A DNA stretch of 64,000 nt. Origin: Gluconobacter cerinus. GTDB taxonomy: Bacteria; Pseudomonadota; Alphaproteobacteria; Acetobacterales; Acetobacteraceae. The DNA is taken from positions 434,001-498,000 of the forward strand of contig NZ_BEWM01000001.1 in assembly GCF_002723935.1 (NCBI RefSeq), given 5' to 3'. Shown here in pieces: positions 27,841-36,589 of this stretch. Positions within the stretch are counted from its first letter, which is position 1. Each line of letters opens with the position of its first letter. Below the pieces are notes generated by a model. That model searched no databases, had not been told where the DNA came from, and worked only from the letters and a program-made list of their open reading frames with translations. The translations under genes were made by a program, and so were the position numbers.

Positions 27841-29199
27841 ATGGCCGATCCCGTTCCTCACGTGCTCCGTCTGCACGACACCCACGCGCGCGAAAAGCGA
27901 CTGTTCACACCACTCGATCCGCAGAATGTGCGGGTCTATTTCTGTGGACCCACAGTCTATGACCGGGCGCACCTGGGCAATCTGCGCGCCATGATGGGCG
28001 CTGATATCCTGATCCGACTGCTCCGCGTGCTGTATCCACGTGTCACCTATGTCCGCAACGTCACGGACGTGGACGACAAGATCACAGCCCGCGCGAAAGA
28101 AAACGGTGAGGACATCTCCGCCCTAACCGCCCGTACGACTGAAGCCTTTCATGAAGATTTGGCGTCACTCGGAATTCTGCCGCCGGATATCGAACCCCGC
28201 GCAACCCACCACATTGGTGAGATGCTGGACATGATCGGCCGCCTGATCGAAAACGGGCATGCGTATGAAGCCGAAGGGCACGTCCTGTTCGCGGTCCGGA
28301 ACTTCTCCTCTTATGGCGAGCTCTCCGGCCGCTCGCTGGATGACATGATCGCGGGCGCCCGCGTTGAAGTGGCTCCTTATAAACGTGACCCCGGCGATTT
28401 CGTGCTCTGGAAGCCGTCAACACCCGATCAACCCGGTTGGGACAGCCCTTATGGTCGTGGTCGCCCCGGCTGGCATATCGAATGCTCGGCCATGTCACAC
28501 CGGTATCTGGGAGACAGCTTCGATATTCATGGGGGTGGCGACGACCTGCTCTTCCCGCATCATGAAAACGAGCGCGCGCAGTCTCTCTGCTGCTACCCGG
28601 GCAGCAAGTTCGCCACGCACTGGCTCCATAACGGCATGCTGCTCTCCAACGGGGAGAAGATGTCCAAGTCTCTGGGCAATTTCTTCACCATCCGGGAAGT
28701 TCTGGAAAAGTCCCCGGCGGAACCGCTGCGTCTGCTGTATCTGGGCGCGCATTACCGTTCGACGCTGGATTTCACGTGGGAGAAGCTGGAAGAAGCCCGC
28801 CGTATTCTGGATCGCCTCTACCGCGCCCTTGAGCGTGGAGACGCGCAGCAGGGCGCAAACGTTCCGGCCAGCGTGCTGGATGCCCTGTGTGATGATCTGA
28901 ACACGCCACTCGCCATCGCTGCCCTTCACCCACTGGCAGACGCCGCCATGCAGGGCGATCAGGAAGCCGCATCCGGTCTTCTGGCTGCTGGAAAGCAGCT
29001 TGGTCTGTTTCAGGTCTCCCCGGCCGAATGGTTCCGCGCAGGAGTTGATGCGTCTGCCATCGAAGCGCTGATCGAGGAACGTCTAACAGCCCGAAAAGCC
29101 CGCAACTTCGCCCGTGCGGATGAAATCCGGAACCAGCTTGCCGCAGACGGCATCACGCTGGAAGACGGCCCCGGTGGCACCACATGGCGAAAGGCATAA
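27841..29199 (+). CDS. cysS: cysteine--tRNA ligase
   Basis: Class I synthetase charging tRNA-Cys, 452 residues. The zinc-binding Cys and HIGH-type motif are in FCGPTVYDRAHLGN. The KMSKS loop is GEKMSKSLGNF. The zinc-binding WHIECSAM and the HHENERAQS segment are present. I chose ATG 27841, as the upstream in-frame TTG at 27817 adds only eight residues. It is the first gene of a plus-strand run with trmJ, a potassium channel and an aldose epimerase spaced by a few bases. Confidence 0.96.
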   Translation: MADPVPHVLRLHDTHAREKRLFTPLDPQNVRVYFCGPTVYDRAHLGNLRAMMGADILIRLLRVLYPRVTYVRNVTDVDDKITARAKENGEDISALTARTTEAFHEDLASLGILPPDIEPRATHHIGEMLDMIGRLIENGHAYEAEGHVLFAVRNFSSYGELSGRSLDDMIAGARVEVAPYKRDPGDFVLWKPSTPDQPGWDSPYGRGRPGWHIECSAMSHRYLGDSFDIHGGGDDLLFPHHENERAQSLCCYPGSKFATHWLHNGMLLSNGEKMSKSLGNFFTIREVLEKSPAEPLRLLYLGAHYRSTLDFTWEKLEEARRILDRLYRALERGDAQQGANVPASVLDALCDDLNTPLAIAALHPLADAAMQGDQEAASGLLAAGKQLGLFQVSPAEWFRAGVDASAIEALIEERLTARKARNFARADEIRNQLAADGITLEDGPGGTTWRKA

Positions 29200-29203
29200 T
29201 CTC

Positions 29204-29980
29204 ATGACCGGACGTGATGGTGGTGCCGATCTGGAACCGATCGGCGAATTTGACCCCGTTGTTATTCTCGTGCGCCCGCAGTTAGCCGAAAACGTCGGCA
29301 CAACCGCGCGCGCCATGGCGAACGGTGGACTGTTTCATCTGCGCCTCGTCGCCCCACGGGATGGCTGGCCGCAGGAACGCGCATGGCCTGCGTCTTCCGG
29401 CGCCCATCGCATCCTCGACAACGCACAGGTTTTCGAAACGGTCGATGAGGCCGTGGCTGACCTGCACCGCGTTTTCGCCACCTGCCCCCGCCCCCGCCAT
29501 GTCGTGAAGCCTGTCATGACGGCTCGCGGGGCAGCGGCGGAACTCCGGGTCGCTTCTACGCGCGGTCTGCGTACCGGCATCCTGTTCGGGCCAGAACGGG
29601 CGGGCCTCGACGTCGAAGACATGGCCCGCGCCGATACGCTGGTGCGTTACCCGCTCAATCCGAAGTTCATGTCCCTCAACCTCGCACAGGCCGTGCTCGT
29701 CATGGCTTATGAGTGGTACCTGACCGAAGACATGACGCCCCCACGCGAGCTCATGACCAATGAGACGCATGTGGCCACCAAGGGCGAGCTGGAAAACTTC
29801 ATGTCCCATCTGCTGCGGGAACTTGATGACTGTGGCTTCCTGCGGAACGAGCAGAAGAAACCGGGCATGATCCGCAATCTACGGCATTTCTTCACACGAG
29901 GCGAAGTCACCGAGCAGGAACTTCGCACGCTCCATGGCGTGGTCAGCGAACTGGTCAGCGCCAGAAAGGCAAGACGGTAA
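29204..29980 (+). CDS. trmJ: tRNA (cytidine/uridine-2'-O-)-methyltransferase TrmJ
   Basis: SPOUT-fold methyltransferase that 2'-O-methylates position 32 of tRNA anticodon loops using S-adenosylmethionine. It is 258 residues from ATG 29204, four bases after cysS. Conserved motifs are LVRPQLAENVGTTARAM (motif 1), GILFGPERAGL (motif 2) and YPLNPKFMSLNLAQAV (motif 3 with the knot). The C-terminal segment with FFTRGEVTEQEL is typical of TrmJ. Pairing with cysS may reflect simple co-expression of tRNA functions. Confidence 0.9.
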   Translation: MTGRDGGADLEPIGEFDPVVILVRPQLAENVGTTARAMANGGLFHLRLVAPRDGWPQERAWPASSGAHRILDNAQVFETVDEAVADLHRVFATCPRPRHVVKPVMTARGAAAELRVASTRGLRTGILFGPERAGLDVEDMARADTLVRYPLNPKFMSLNLAQAVLVMAYEWYLTEDMTPPRELMTNETHVATKGELENFMSHLLRELDDCGFLRNEQKKPGMIRNLRHFFTRGEVTEQELRTLHGVVSELVSARKARR

Positions 29981-29984
29981 GACC

Positions 29985-30971
29985 ATGATCCACTGGCGAC
30001 ACAGGCACCGGATGACTCCACGGCCTGAGGCGCTGGTGGTCGAAACGGCCAACCGCATCCGGGCCCATGTTCTGGAAGAAAACGGCCGGGGCGACATTAT
30101 CCGCACCGGTCTGAAAGACGGCTCCCTCGGGGACCTCTATCACCATCTGATGACCATGACATGGGGGGCGTTCTTCTGGGCGTCCCTCGCTCTGTATCTG
30201 GGCATCAATATCGGATTTGCCTGCCTTTATTACATGATCCCCGGCAGCGTCAGCGGCGTCCCGCACGGGGATTTTCTCGATGACGTGTTCTTCAGTGTCC
30301 AGACGATCTCAACCGTCGGATACGGCACGATGGCCCCCGTCGGACGCCTGACCAACACCATCGTGTCCTTTGAAGTGCTCGCCGGCATGATGCTCAACGC
30401 ACTCGCGACGGGACTGGTCTTTGCTCGCTTCTCGCGCCCAAGCGCCCGTATCCTGTTCAGCCATGTCGCCGTCGTGGCCTATGATGACCTGATCCCGACA
30501 CTGACCATCCGGATCGCGAACCGTCGTCGCACGCTGATCCTGTCTGCCAATGTTGAAATGACCCTGACGCGCCTGATGCCGGACGATCATGGGCGACTGG
30601 TCCGCCGTTTCGACAGACTGGCGCTAATCCAGTCGCATGTTCCGATCTTCCGGATCAGCCTGAACGCCACACACATGATTGATGAGACCAGCCCGCTTTA
30701 TGGCCTGTCAGCAGACACGCTGATTGACCAGAATGCGGAAATCATCATCACGATGGATGGGACAGACGAAATCTCCTCCCAGACACTCTTCGCACGACAT
30801 GCCTACGAGATCGGCCACGTGAAACACGGATACCGTTTCTCGGACATGATCCATCACCGCCCGGATGGCAGGGTCGAGGTCGACTTCACCCGGTTCCACA
30901 CAACCGAACACGGGGACCACGAGCCGATTGATCCGTCCACAGCGCATGAAAGGCACCATCACCATGTCTGA
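29985..30971 (+). CDS. KirBac-type inward-rectifier potassium channel
   Basis: A 328-residue prokaryotic Kir channel. It has two transmembrane helices (about 52-75 and 124-146) around a pore loop with the selectivity filter TISTVGYGTMAP. A cytoplasmic Kir domain with immunoglobulin-like fold follows (VVAYDDLIPTLTIRIAN and ISLNATHMIDETSPLYG). It conducts potassium across the inner membrane. The gene starts four bases after trmJ. The C-terminus ends in ERHHHHV, a natural run of histidines; these codons overlap the start of the next gene by eight bases. Confidence 0.9.
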   Translation: MIHWRHRHRMTPRPEALVVETANRIRAHVLEENGRGDIIRTGLKDGSLGDLYHHLMTMTWGAFFWASLALYLGINIGFACLYYMIPGSVSGVPHGDFLDDVFFSVQTISTVGYGTMAPVGRLTNTIVSFEVLAGMMLNALATGLVFARFSRPSARILFSHVAVVAYDDLIPTLTIRIANRRRTLILSANVEMTLTRLMPDDHGRLVRRFDRLALIQSHVPIFRISLNATHMIDETSPLYGLSADTLIDQNAEIIITMDGTDEISSQTLFARHAYEIGHVKHGYRFSDMIHHRPDGRVEVDFTRFHTTEHGDHEPIDPSTAHERHHHHV

Positions 30972-31833
30972 CACCCGGCACAGCTTCGGAAAAAATGGCC
31001 TGACGGCAACGGTTTCCGCCCATGGCGCAGAGCTGACCTCCCTGCGGACCACTTCGGGGCAGGACCTGCTCTGGAACGCTGGCCCCGACTGGAAACGCCA
31101 TTCGCCCGTTCTGTTTCCTATTGTTGGAAAACCACCGGAAAACCTGACACTCAACGGCAAACCAGTTACGCTGAATCAACATGGCTTCGCACGTGACATG
31201 ACCTTCCACTGGGTTGAGCGAACAGAAACCGGCTGCGTTCTGGAACTGGAAGACACGCCCAAGACTCGCGCACTCTTTCCCGCTGCCTTCCGCCTGCACC
31301 TCATCTACCGGATGGAAGAAACCGGCCTGCATGTCGGTTATGTTCTAACCAACCCGTCCGAAGATGCCCCGCTTCATGCCTCTCTGGGCGCACATCCCGC
31401 ATTCATGTGGCCTCTCAGGCCAGAAGCAAAGCGCGCAGGTCATCGCCTGACATTTGAGAGGGTTGAAACCGATCAGATCCGGCGCATCAGCCCAGACGGG
31501 CTACTGCCAGATGGTGCCCCCTCCCCGATCAAGGATCGCGTTCTTCCGCTGGAAGACAGCCTGTTTGAAGCTGATGCCATCATCATGCTGGATGTACACA
31601 GCAAGGCCGTCGATTTTACAGACCCGGACGGAAACGGCCTGCGTGTCCGCTGGAACGGCTTCAGAGATCTCGGGATCTGGACCAAGCCAGGCGCGGGTTT
31701 CCTGTGCATCGAACCTTGGTATGGCTATGCCACACCCATTGGCTTCTCTGGCGATTTTTCGGAAAAGCCCGGCCTGCTGCATTTGCAGCCCGGCGAAAGC
31801 TGGGAAGCTTTCTGGAGCGTCGAACCAGTCTGA
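30964..31833 (+). CDS. aldose 1-epimerase family protein (LacX-like)
   Basis: A galactose mutarotase-like beta-sandwich protein of 289 residues that likely interconverts alpha and beta anomers of a sugar or sugar phosphate. Recognisable segments are AHGAELTSLRTTSGQDLLWN, HPAFMWPL and FLCIEPWYGYATP with the conserved Glu-Pro-Trp. The ATG lies within the last codons of the channel gene, so translation is probably coupled. No signal peptide, so cytoplasmic. The relation to the upstream potassium channel is unclear. Confidence 0.85.
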   Translation: MSDTRHSFGKNGLTATVSAHGAELTSLRTTSGQDLLWNAGPDWKRHSPVLFPIVGKPPENLTLNGKPVTLNQHGFARDMTFHWVERTETGCVLELEDTPKTRALFPAAFRLHLIYRMEETGLHVGYVLTNPSEDAPLHASLGAHPAFMWPLRPEAKRAGHRLTFERVETDQIRRISPDGLLPDGAPSPIKDRVLPLEDSLFEADAIIMLDVHSKAVDFTDPDGNGLRVRWNGFRDLGIWTKPGAGFLCIEPWYGYATPIGFSGDFSEKPGLLHLQPGESWEAFWSVEPV

Positions 31834-31840
31834 CACTCGA

Positions 31841-31874
31841 AATTGGGAATGCCCGGATTACCGGCATTCCCAAT
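31841..31874. terminator. bidirectional terminator hairpin
   Basis: A long stem (TTGGGAATGCC with GGCATTCCCAA plus an inner CGG/CCG, one bulged C) sits between the convergent epimerase and gltX genes. T/A-rich sequence lies on both sides. Confidence 0.8.
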
Positions 31875-31880
31875 CATAAT

Positions 31881-33215
31881 TCAGGCGCCGATTGCGTCCT
31901 GAAGGCGGGACATCGTCCGCGCATGACCCATCAGGCCCAGCAGCACATGCAGTTCCGGCCCATTATCCTCACCCGTCAGCGCCAGACGGAGCGGCATGAA
32001 CAGGGTCTTCCCCTTACGACCTGACTTTTCCTTCAGAGCCGTGGTCCAGTCCTGCCATGTGGTTTCGCCCCATGGCTCGGCTGGAAGGGTTTCAAGCGCC
32101 TGCTGAAGGAATTCACGGTCTTCTGGCTGCGACGGCGGAATGATCGTACCCTGCGTCACATCCCACCAATGCGGGATTTCAGCCGTCAGATCGACATTAC
32201 CGCGCACTGCATTCCAGAATTCTTCCGTCGCCTCGGCCGGGAGATGTTCCTTCGCCACCGAGAACGGCAGATTGTGCAGAGCCTTGCGGTTCAGAGCCAG
32301 AAGCTGGCGCATATCGAACCGCGCCGCAGACTTGGAAACATGGGAAATCTCGTAGGCTGCAATCGCCTCTTCCATCGTCATGACTTCCGGATCATCAGAC
32401 GTCCCAACGCGTGCCAGATACGACACGATGGACATCGGCTCGATCCCATCCTGACGAAGCGACTTGAGGCCCAGCGCATCGAAACGCTTGGACAGCTTTC
32501 CGCCGTCAGAATCCAGCAGCAACGGCAGATGCGCGAACGTAAAGCGATCCGGCTTTGCACCCAGCGCTTCTGCAATATCGATCTGAACACCCGTGTTCGT
32601 CACATGGTCTTCACCGCGGACGATATGTGTGATGCCCATTTCCAGATCATCAACAACCGAGGCCAGCGTATAGAGGATCGTGCCATCAGCGCGGATCAGA
32701 ACCGGGTCTGAAATTGCCGTCAGCTTGACGGAGCAATCGTCCATGACGAGATCCTGCCACTTGCGGCTGCCATCCGTCAGCTTGAAGCGCCAGTGCGGCG
32801 TCTTGCCATTGGCTTCGGCACGGGCCCGCTGGTCCGGCGTCAGTTTCAGCATAGCGCGATCATAGATCGGGGCCTTGCCAGCCCGGATCCGCATCTCGCG
32901 CTTGGCGTTCAGCTCGTATTCGGTCTCGAAACACGGATACAGCCGACCAGAGGCTTTCAGCTTGTCGATCGCCGCAGCATACCGCTCCATCCGCGAGGAC
33001 TGACGGGCCTCTTCGTCCCAGTCCAGACCGAGCCACGCCAGATCCTTACGGATCGCGTCCTCATATTCAGGCTTGCTGCGCGCGACGTCCGTATCGTCGA
33101 TACGCAGGAGGAACTTGCCGCCATGGCGGCGGGCGAACAGGAAGTTGGCGACGGCCTGACGGGCGTTACCAACATGGAGATAGCCGGTTGGCGATGGGGC
33201 AAAGCGCAGTTTCAT
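31881..33215 (-). CDS. gltX: glutamate--tRNA ligase
   Basis: Class I synthetase, 444 residues. The HIGH motif region is FAPSPTGYLHVGNARQAV and the KMSKS-equivalent is GGKLSKRFDA. Alphaproteobacteria often carry two GltX copies, one charging tRNA-Gln with Glu for later amidation; which copy this is cannot be decided by eye. It is transcribed alone. About 290 bases upstream hold only promoter sequence shared with the divergent lemA gene. Confidence 0.94.
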   Translation of the reverse strand: MKLRFAPSPTGYLHVGNARQAVANFLFARRHGGKFLLRIDDTDVARSKPEYEDAIRKDLAWLGLDWDEEARQSSRMERYAAAIDKLKASGRLYPCFETEYELNAKREMRIRAGKAPIYDRAMLKLTPDQRARAEANGKTPHWRFKLTDGSRKWQDLVMDDCSVKLTAISDPVLIRADGTILYTLASVVDDLEMGITHIVRGEDHVTNTGVQIDIAEALGAKPDRFTFAHLPLLLDSDGGKLSKRFDALGLKSLRQDGIEPMSIVSYLARVGTSDDPEVMTMEEAIAAYEISHVSKSAARFDMRQLLALNRKALHNLPFSVAKEHLPAEATEEFWNAVRGNVDLTAEIPHWWDVTQGTIIPPSQPEDREFLQQALETLPAEPWGETTWQDWTTALKEKSGRKGKTLFMPLRLALTGEDNGPELHVLLGLMGHARTMSRLQDAIGA

Positions 33216-33508
33216 GCCGCCTTAATGCCGCATGATTGCGCGTCATGCCAGATGCATGAAGCATCGTGTTCAGAACACCCAACACTCTCCAGTTTCTCGA
33301 CACTCCAGCGGGCAAATAAAACATGGCCATTCTACCGATATAACATAACGGGAAACCGGAATACTTGGCTCACAAACATGGACTAAAAAGAAACGTTTTT
33401 TCCTTCAGCCCACCCTGTTGTATAAAGGCGAAGAACAGACACTCGCGACTGACGATTTTTTCTGCGATCGGAGTGATGATCCGTTTTTTGATTTAAGAGG
33501 ACCCCCTG

Positions 33509-34102
33509 ATGAGAAAACTTCTCATTCCTGCCATTCTGGTAATCGGCATTATTGCCCTGCTGGGATCAAGTTATAACCGTTTCATGGGAGCGGACCAGAA
33601 CGTCAAGGAACAGATGGGTCAGCTTCAGAACGAAGTTCAGCGCCAGACCGACCTGATTCCCAATCTGGTCAACACAGTCAAAGGCTATGCCACCCACGAG
33701 CATGACACCCTGACGGATTACGCTGCGGCACGTTCGGGTGAAACGCCCCTGAACCGCATTGATCCCCGCTCGGTCAGTGATGAGGACCTTCAGAAAAAAA
33801 TCCTGGACGCACAGACCCGTAACGCACAGGAAATCAAGGCCATCAACGTTGTGGCTGAACAGTCCCCGCAGCTACAGGCCAATCAGAACTTCACAAGCCT
33901 GATGGTTCAGCTTGAAGGCACACAGAACCGCATCACTGTGGCACGCCAGCGTCTGCAGCAGGCCATTTTGGCTTATAACCAGACGGTCATGCACTTCCCG
34001 GGCAACCTCGCCGCCGGGATCATGGGCTACCATCAGCGCGTCTACTACGAGGCTTCCCCAGCCGCACAGACGCCGCCAGTCGTAGACTTCTCCAAGCATT
34101 GA
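33509..34102 (+). CDS. lemA: LemA family protein
   Basis: A 197-residue membrane-anchored protein with one N-terminal transmembrane helix (LLIPAILVIGIIALLGSSYN) and a long coiled alpha-helical LemA domain: RQTDLIPNLVNTVKGYATHE, then NQNFTSLMVQLEGTQNRITVARQRL. LemA proteins are of uncertain function and often sit beside TPM-domain or peptidase genes, as here. An AGAGGA ribosome site precedes the ATG. The 293-base upstream gap contains A/T-rich promoter-like DNA. Confidence 0.9.
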   Translation: MRKLLIPAILVIGIIALLGSSYNRFMGADQNVKEQMGQLQNEVQRQTDLIPNLVNTVKGYATHEHDTLTDYAAARSGETPLNRIDPRSVSDEDLQKKILDAQTRNAQEIKAINVVAEQSPQLQANQNFTSLMVQLEGTQNRITVARQRLQQAILAYNQTVMHFPGNLAAGIMGYHQRVYYEASPAAQTPPVVDFSKH

Positions 34103-34119
34103 TCTAACTGAAGGACCGG

Positions 34120-34965
34120 ATGAACGTGCCGACCGTTTCCCGCCCGCTTCTAACGCGCACCCTGCATCTGGTCCTTGCCGTGACTGCCCTGCTGTGCCTG
34201 TCCCTGACTGGTCCGGCAGGCGCGGCCACACCTTTAACCGAGCTCGTGACAGACCCGCATCAGAGCCTGTCCGGGCAGGAACAGGATCAGCTCGTCCAGA
34301 AACTGACGGACCTTCGGCAAACACTCCCAAGTCACCCGCACATTCTGATCGTTCTTCCCGGCCATGTGGACGATATCGATCAGTATGCGAATGAGACGTT
34401 CCATGCCTCCGGCATTGGTCAAAAAGGGCAGGACAACGGTCTTCTGATTGTTCTGGATATTCCGGATAATCAGGCCCGCATCGAAGTCGGGTATGGGTTT
34501 GAAGGCGACCTGACCGACCTTCAGACATTCAATATCCTGCATGCTGCCCAACCGGACCTGAAAGCCGGTCACTATGCCGCCGCACTAAACGGGATGCTGG
34601 ATTCCATCGCCGACATTTTGCGTAAAAGCGAGACGCAGGTGCACGAGGAGCAGGCCACATCCGATACGGACTTCAACATCAACGGATTTGATCTCGCACT
34701 CGGTGTCGGAGGGATGGTGCTGTTTGCTCTTGGCTCTGGCTTTACCGTCCGCGCTCAACGCCGCGAAGCTCAGGGCCTGCCTCTTTCAATTTTTGACAGG
34801 TTTCTGATCAGCATTCCCTGGGACGTTATCCTGAGCCTGCTGATCAATATTCTATCAGCCGCCTCACGTAATAACGCCAACTCGTCCGGCGGCGACAAAA
34901 AGAGAAACTCTTACAAATCCGGCGGAGGCGATTCTGGCGGAGGCGGCGCGAAGGACTCCTGGTGA
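34120..34965 (+). CDS. TPM-domain protein (YgcG family)
   Basis: A 281-residue protein with an N-terminal signal peptide, a TPM domain (about 40-170; QKGQDNGLLIVLDIPDN and ARIEVGYGFEGDLTD), one transmembrane segment near GVGGMVLFALGSGF, and a Gly/Ser-rich tail (SGGGDSGGGGAKDSW). TPM proteins have been linked to photosystem repair phosphatases in plants and to membrane-quality roles in bacteria; the activity is not settled. It lies 17 bases after lemA, the common LemA-TPM pairing. Confidence 0.88.
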   Translation: MNVPTVSRPLLTRTLHLVLAVTALLCLSLTGPAGAATPLTELVTDPHQSLSGQEQDQLVQKLTDLRQTLPSHPHILIVLPGHVDDIDQYANETFHASGIGQKGQDNGLLIVLDIPDNQARIEVGYGFEGDLTDLQTFNILHAAQPDLKAGHYAAALNGMLDSIADILRKSETQVHEEQATSDTDFNINGFDLALGVGGMVLFALGSGFTVRAQRREAQGLPLSIFDRFLISIPWDVILSLLINILSAASRNNANSSGGDKKRNSYKSGGGDSGGGGAKDSW

Positions 34966-34993
34966 CGGACGCCTTCGTAAGTTTATCCTTCGG

Positions 34994-36211
34994 TCAGCGG
35001 CCTGCAGCATCAAGACGCAGTAACTGAGCCAACGCCGCATCAAGCTTCTCGGGCGTATGATTCTGCAATATCAGATCACGCCCGTGACGAACGACCATCT
35101 CCCATCGAGAGGCCTGTGTGTAGAGCGCCACAATGGCATCCACCACATCCTGCGGAAGATCAGCAACAACCAGCTCTTTGAGCTGCGGCGTGAAGTCGAA
35201 ACCTTCAGCGGCAACGGATGTCATGACACAGGGTACGCCATGAGACAGGCTGCTTAGAACCTTTCCTTTCGTCCCAGCTCCATACCGAAGCGGCGCGACA
35301 GTTATCCTTAAACTGTTCAACACGGCCCCCAAATCTGGCACGTGCCCTAGCACAATCAGCCGCGCGTCTTTCTCCGCCCATTCTGTCAGCCAGTCCGGCG
35401 CACCCGCCCCCACGATCAGAAATCTGCAATCCGGCATGCGGACAGCCAGATCCGGCCAGACATGCTCTAGAAAATAACGCACCGCATCTTCATTCGGCCG
35501 ATGCCCGAAATTGCCGATGAAACCAATATCGCGGCGCGCGTCCCAGCCCTCTCCCTCCGCAGATGGCCGGGGGAAAGCCAGATGAACAACCAGCGCTTCT
35601 GGCAATTCCTGACGTAAAAGATTTTTCTCATAACTGGACACCACCAGTGTTGCATCCGCACGACGCATAATGGCGAATTCATTATCCCGCGTGACCTCAA
35701 CGGCTTTAAGCGCGGTATGATCTCCCTCCAGACGCGCAGCCCGTTCTTCTCGCAGAAAATGCAGATCACACGCGTAGAAAATCATGCGGGCGGATGGAAA
35801 CGCCGCACGAAGCCGATCGTAAGCTGCGCCCCCACAGCTCACGCGGCATGGGATGCAGGTATCAAGACTCGGCCCGATTTGTTGAAGAGCCTCTTCGATC
35901 CCCTTCCATCCGGGTGAAGCCACATCATCACCGGGCGTCAGGCAGGTCACTCCAAAGGCGCGATATTCTTCCCTCGCGTTCCTATCCCGCTGCTCTCTGG
36001 GAAGGAAATACTCCCCCAGCGCAAGGAAGCTGACCTTACATCCCTGACGCAGCAGCGAGTGGATCAGCGCGTCCAGATCCATCGAACCGGAATCATGGAG
36101 GGGCCGCGGAAAATTACAGTCCACAATCAGAACTGACTTTCCAGGCGAACGCTCCGGGTTACGACGAAACACTCTGAACGTCGCTGTGGCCCAATGAAAT
36201 TTCTCTAACAA
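34994..36211 (-). CDS. GT-B fold glycosyltransferase (GT4-like)
   Basis: A 405-residue glycosyltransferase with two Rossmann-like halves. The C-terminal donor-binding region includes IGFIGNFGHRPNEDAVRYF, FLIVGAGAP and APLRYGAGTKGKVLSSLSHGVPCV, which holds the family E/G-rich nucleotide-sugar contact. The N-terminal half (LIVDCNFPRPLHDSGS) resembles proteins of polysaccharide or glycan clusters. No neighbouring glycan genes are present. Acceptor and donor are unknown. Confidence 0.82.
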   Translation of the reverse strand: MLEKFHWATATFRVFRRNPERSPGKSVLIVDCNFPRPLHDSGSMDLDALIHSLLRQGCKVSFLALGEYFLPREQRDRNAREEYRAFGVTCLTPGDDVASPGWKGIEEALQQIGPSLDTCIPCRVSCGGAAYDRLRAAFPSARMIFYACDLHFLREERAARLEGDHTALKAVEVTRDNEFAIMRRADATLVVSSYEKNLLRQELPEALVVHLAFPRPSAEGEGWDARRDIGFIGNFGHRPNEDAVRYFLEHVWPDLAVRMPDCRFLIVGAGAPDWLTEWAEKDARLIVLGHVPDLGAVLNSLRITVAPLRYGAGTKGKVLSSLSHGVPCVMTSVAAEGFDFTPQLKELVVADLPQDVVDAIVALYTQASRWEMVVRHGRDLILQNHTPEKLDAALAQLLRLDAAGR

Positions 36212-36325
36212 TTTTCAGGCCTTTTTCCGTTCCTGCCCACGCAGGTCAGTACTTAAAAACGCAACTTTTTGACACGACAGGCTTTTACCCCTGAACAAAC
36301 ACACAGAACATAAGGACATGCCCGC

Positions 36326-36526
36326 ATGACCAAGACCCGTAAATCCACGTTCGCTCGCCTGATGCTGGTCTCTGCCCTGCTTACAGGTACGGCAGTGTCT
36401 CTGTCCGCCTGCAACACGACGCGTGGCGCAGGCCAGGATGTCAGTGCTGTTGGCCATGCAACGTCTCATGCTGCAACCAGTGCACAGCAGGGCATTGCCA
36501 ATGCAACGGGTGCCTCCACCCACTGA
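36326..36526 (+). CDS. entericidin-like small lipoprotein
   Basis: A 66-residue lipoprotein. A basic start, a hydrophobic core (LMLVSALLTGTAVSL) and the lipobox LSAC with C29 are followed by NTTRGAGQD, the signature seen in entericidin A/B. The Ala/Thr-rich tail may form an amphipathic helix. In E. coli, entericidins form a stress-controlled membrane-active pair; in this organism the role is unproven and no second small lipoprotein is adjacent. A good terminator follows. Confidence 0.82.
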   Translation: MTKTRKSTFARLMLVSALLTGTAVSLSACNTTRGAGQDVSAVGHATSHAATSAQQGIANATGASTH

Positions 36527-36547
36527 TCAGCCTTCGTCAGGCCTGAT

Positions 36548-36584
36548 GAAAAAGACCCGCCCTCTCACAGGGGCGGGTCTTTTT
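36548..36584. terminator. bidirectional rho-independent terminator
   Basis: A 9-bp GC-rich stem (GACCCGCCC at 36554-36562 with GGGCGGGTC at 36571-36579) is flanked by A-runs and T-runs. It serves the lipoprotein gene and the convergent ade. Confidence 0.93.
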
Positions 36585-36589
36585 GCGTT

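Noticed and set aside
27754-27972. 73-residue N-terminal extension of the MATE transporter
   Set aside because: It would overlap the start of the divergent cysS gene and adds residues not found before the first MATE helix.
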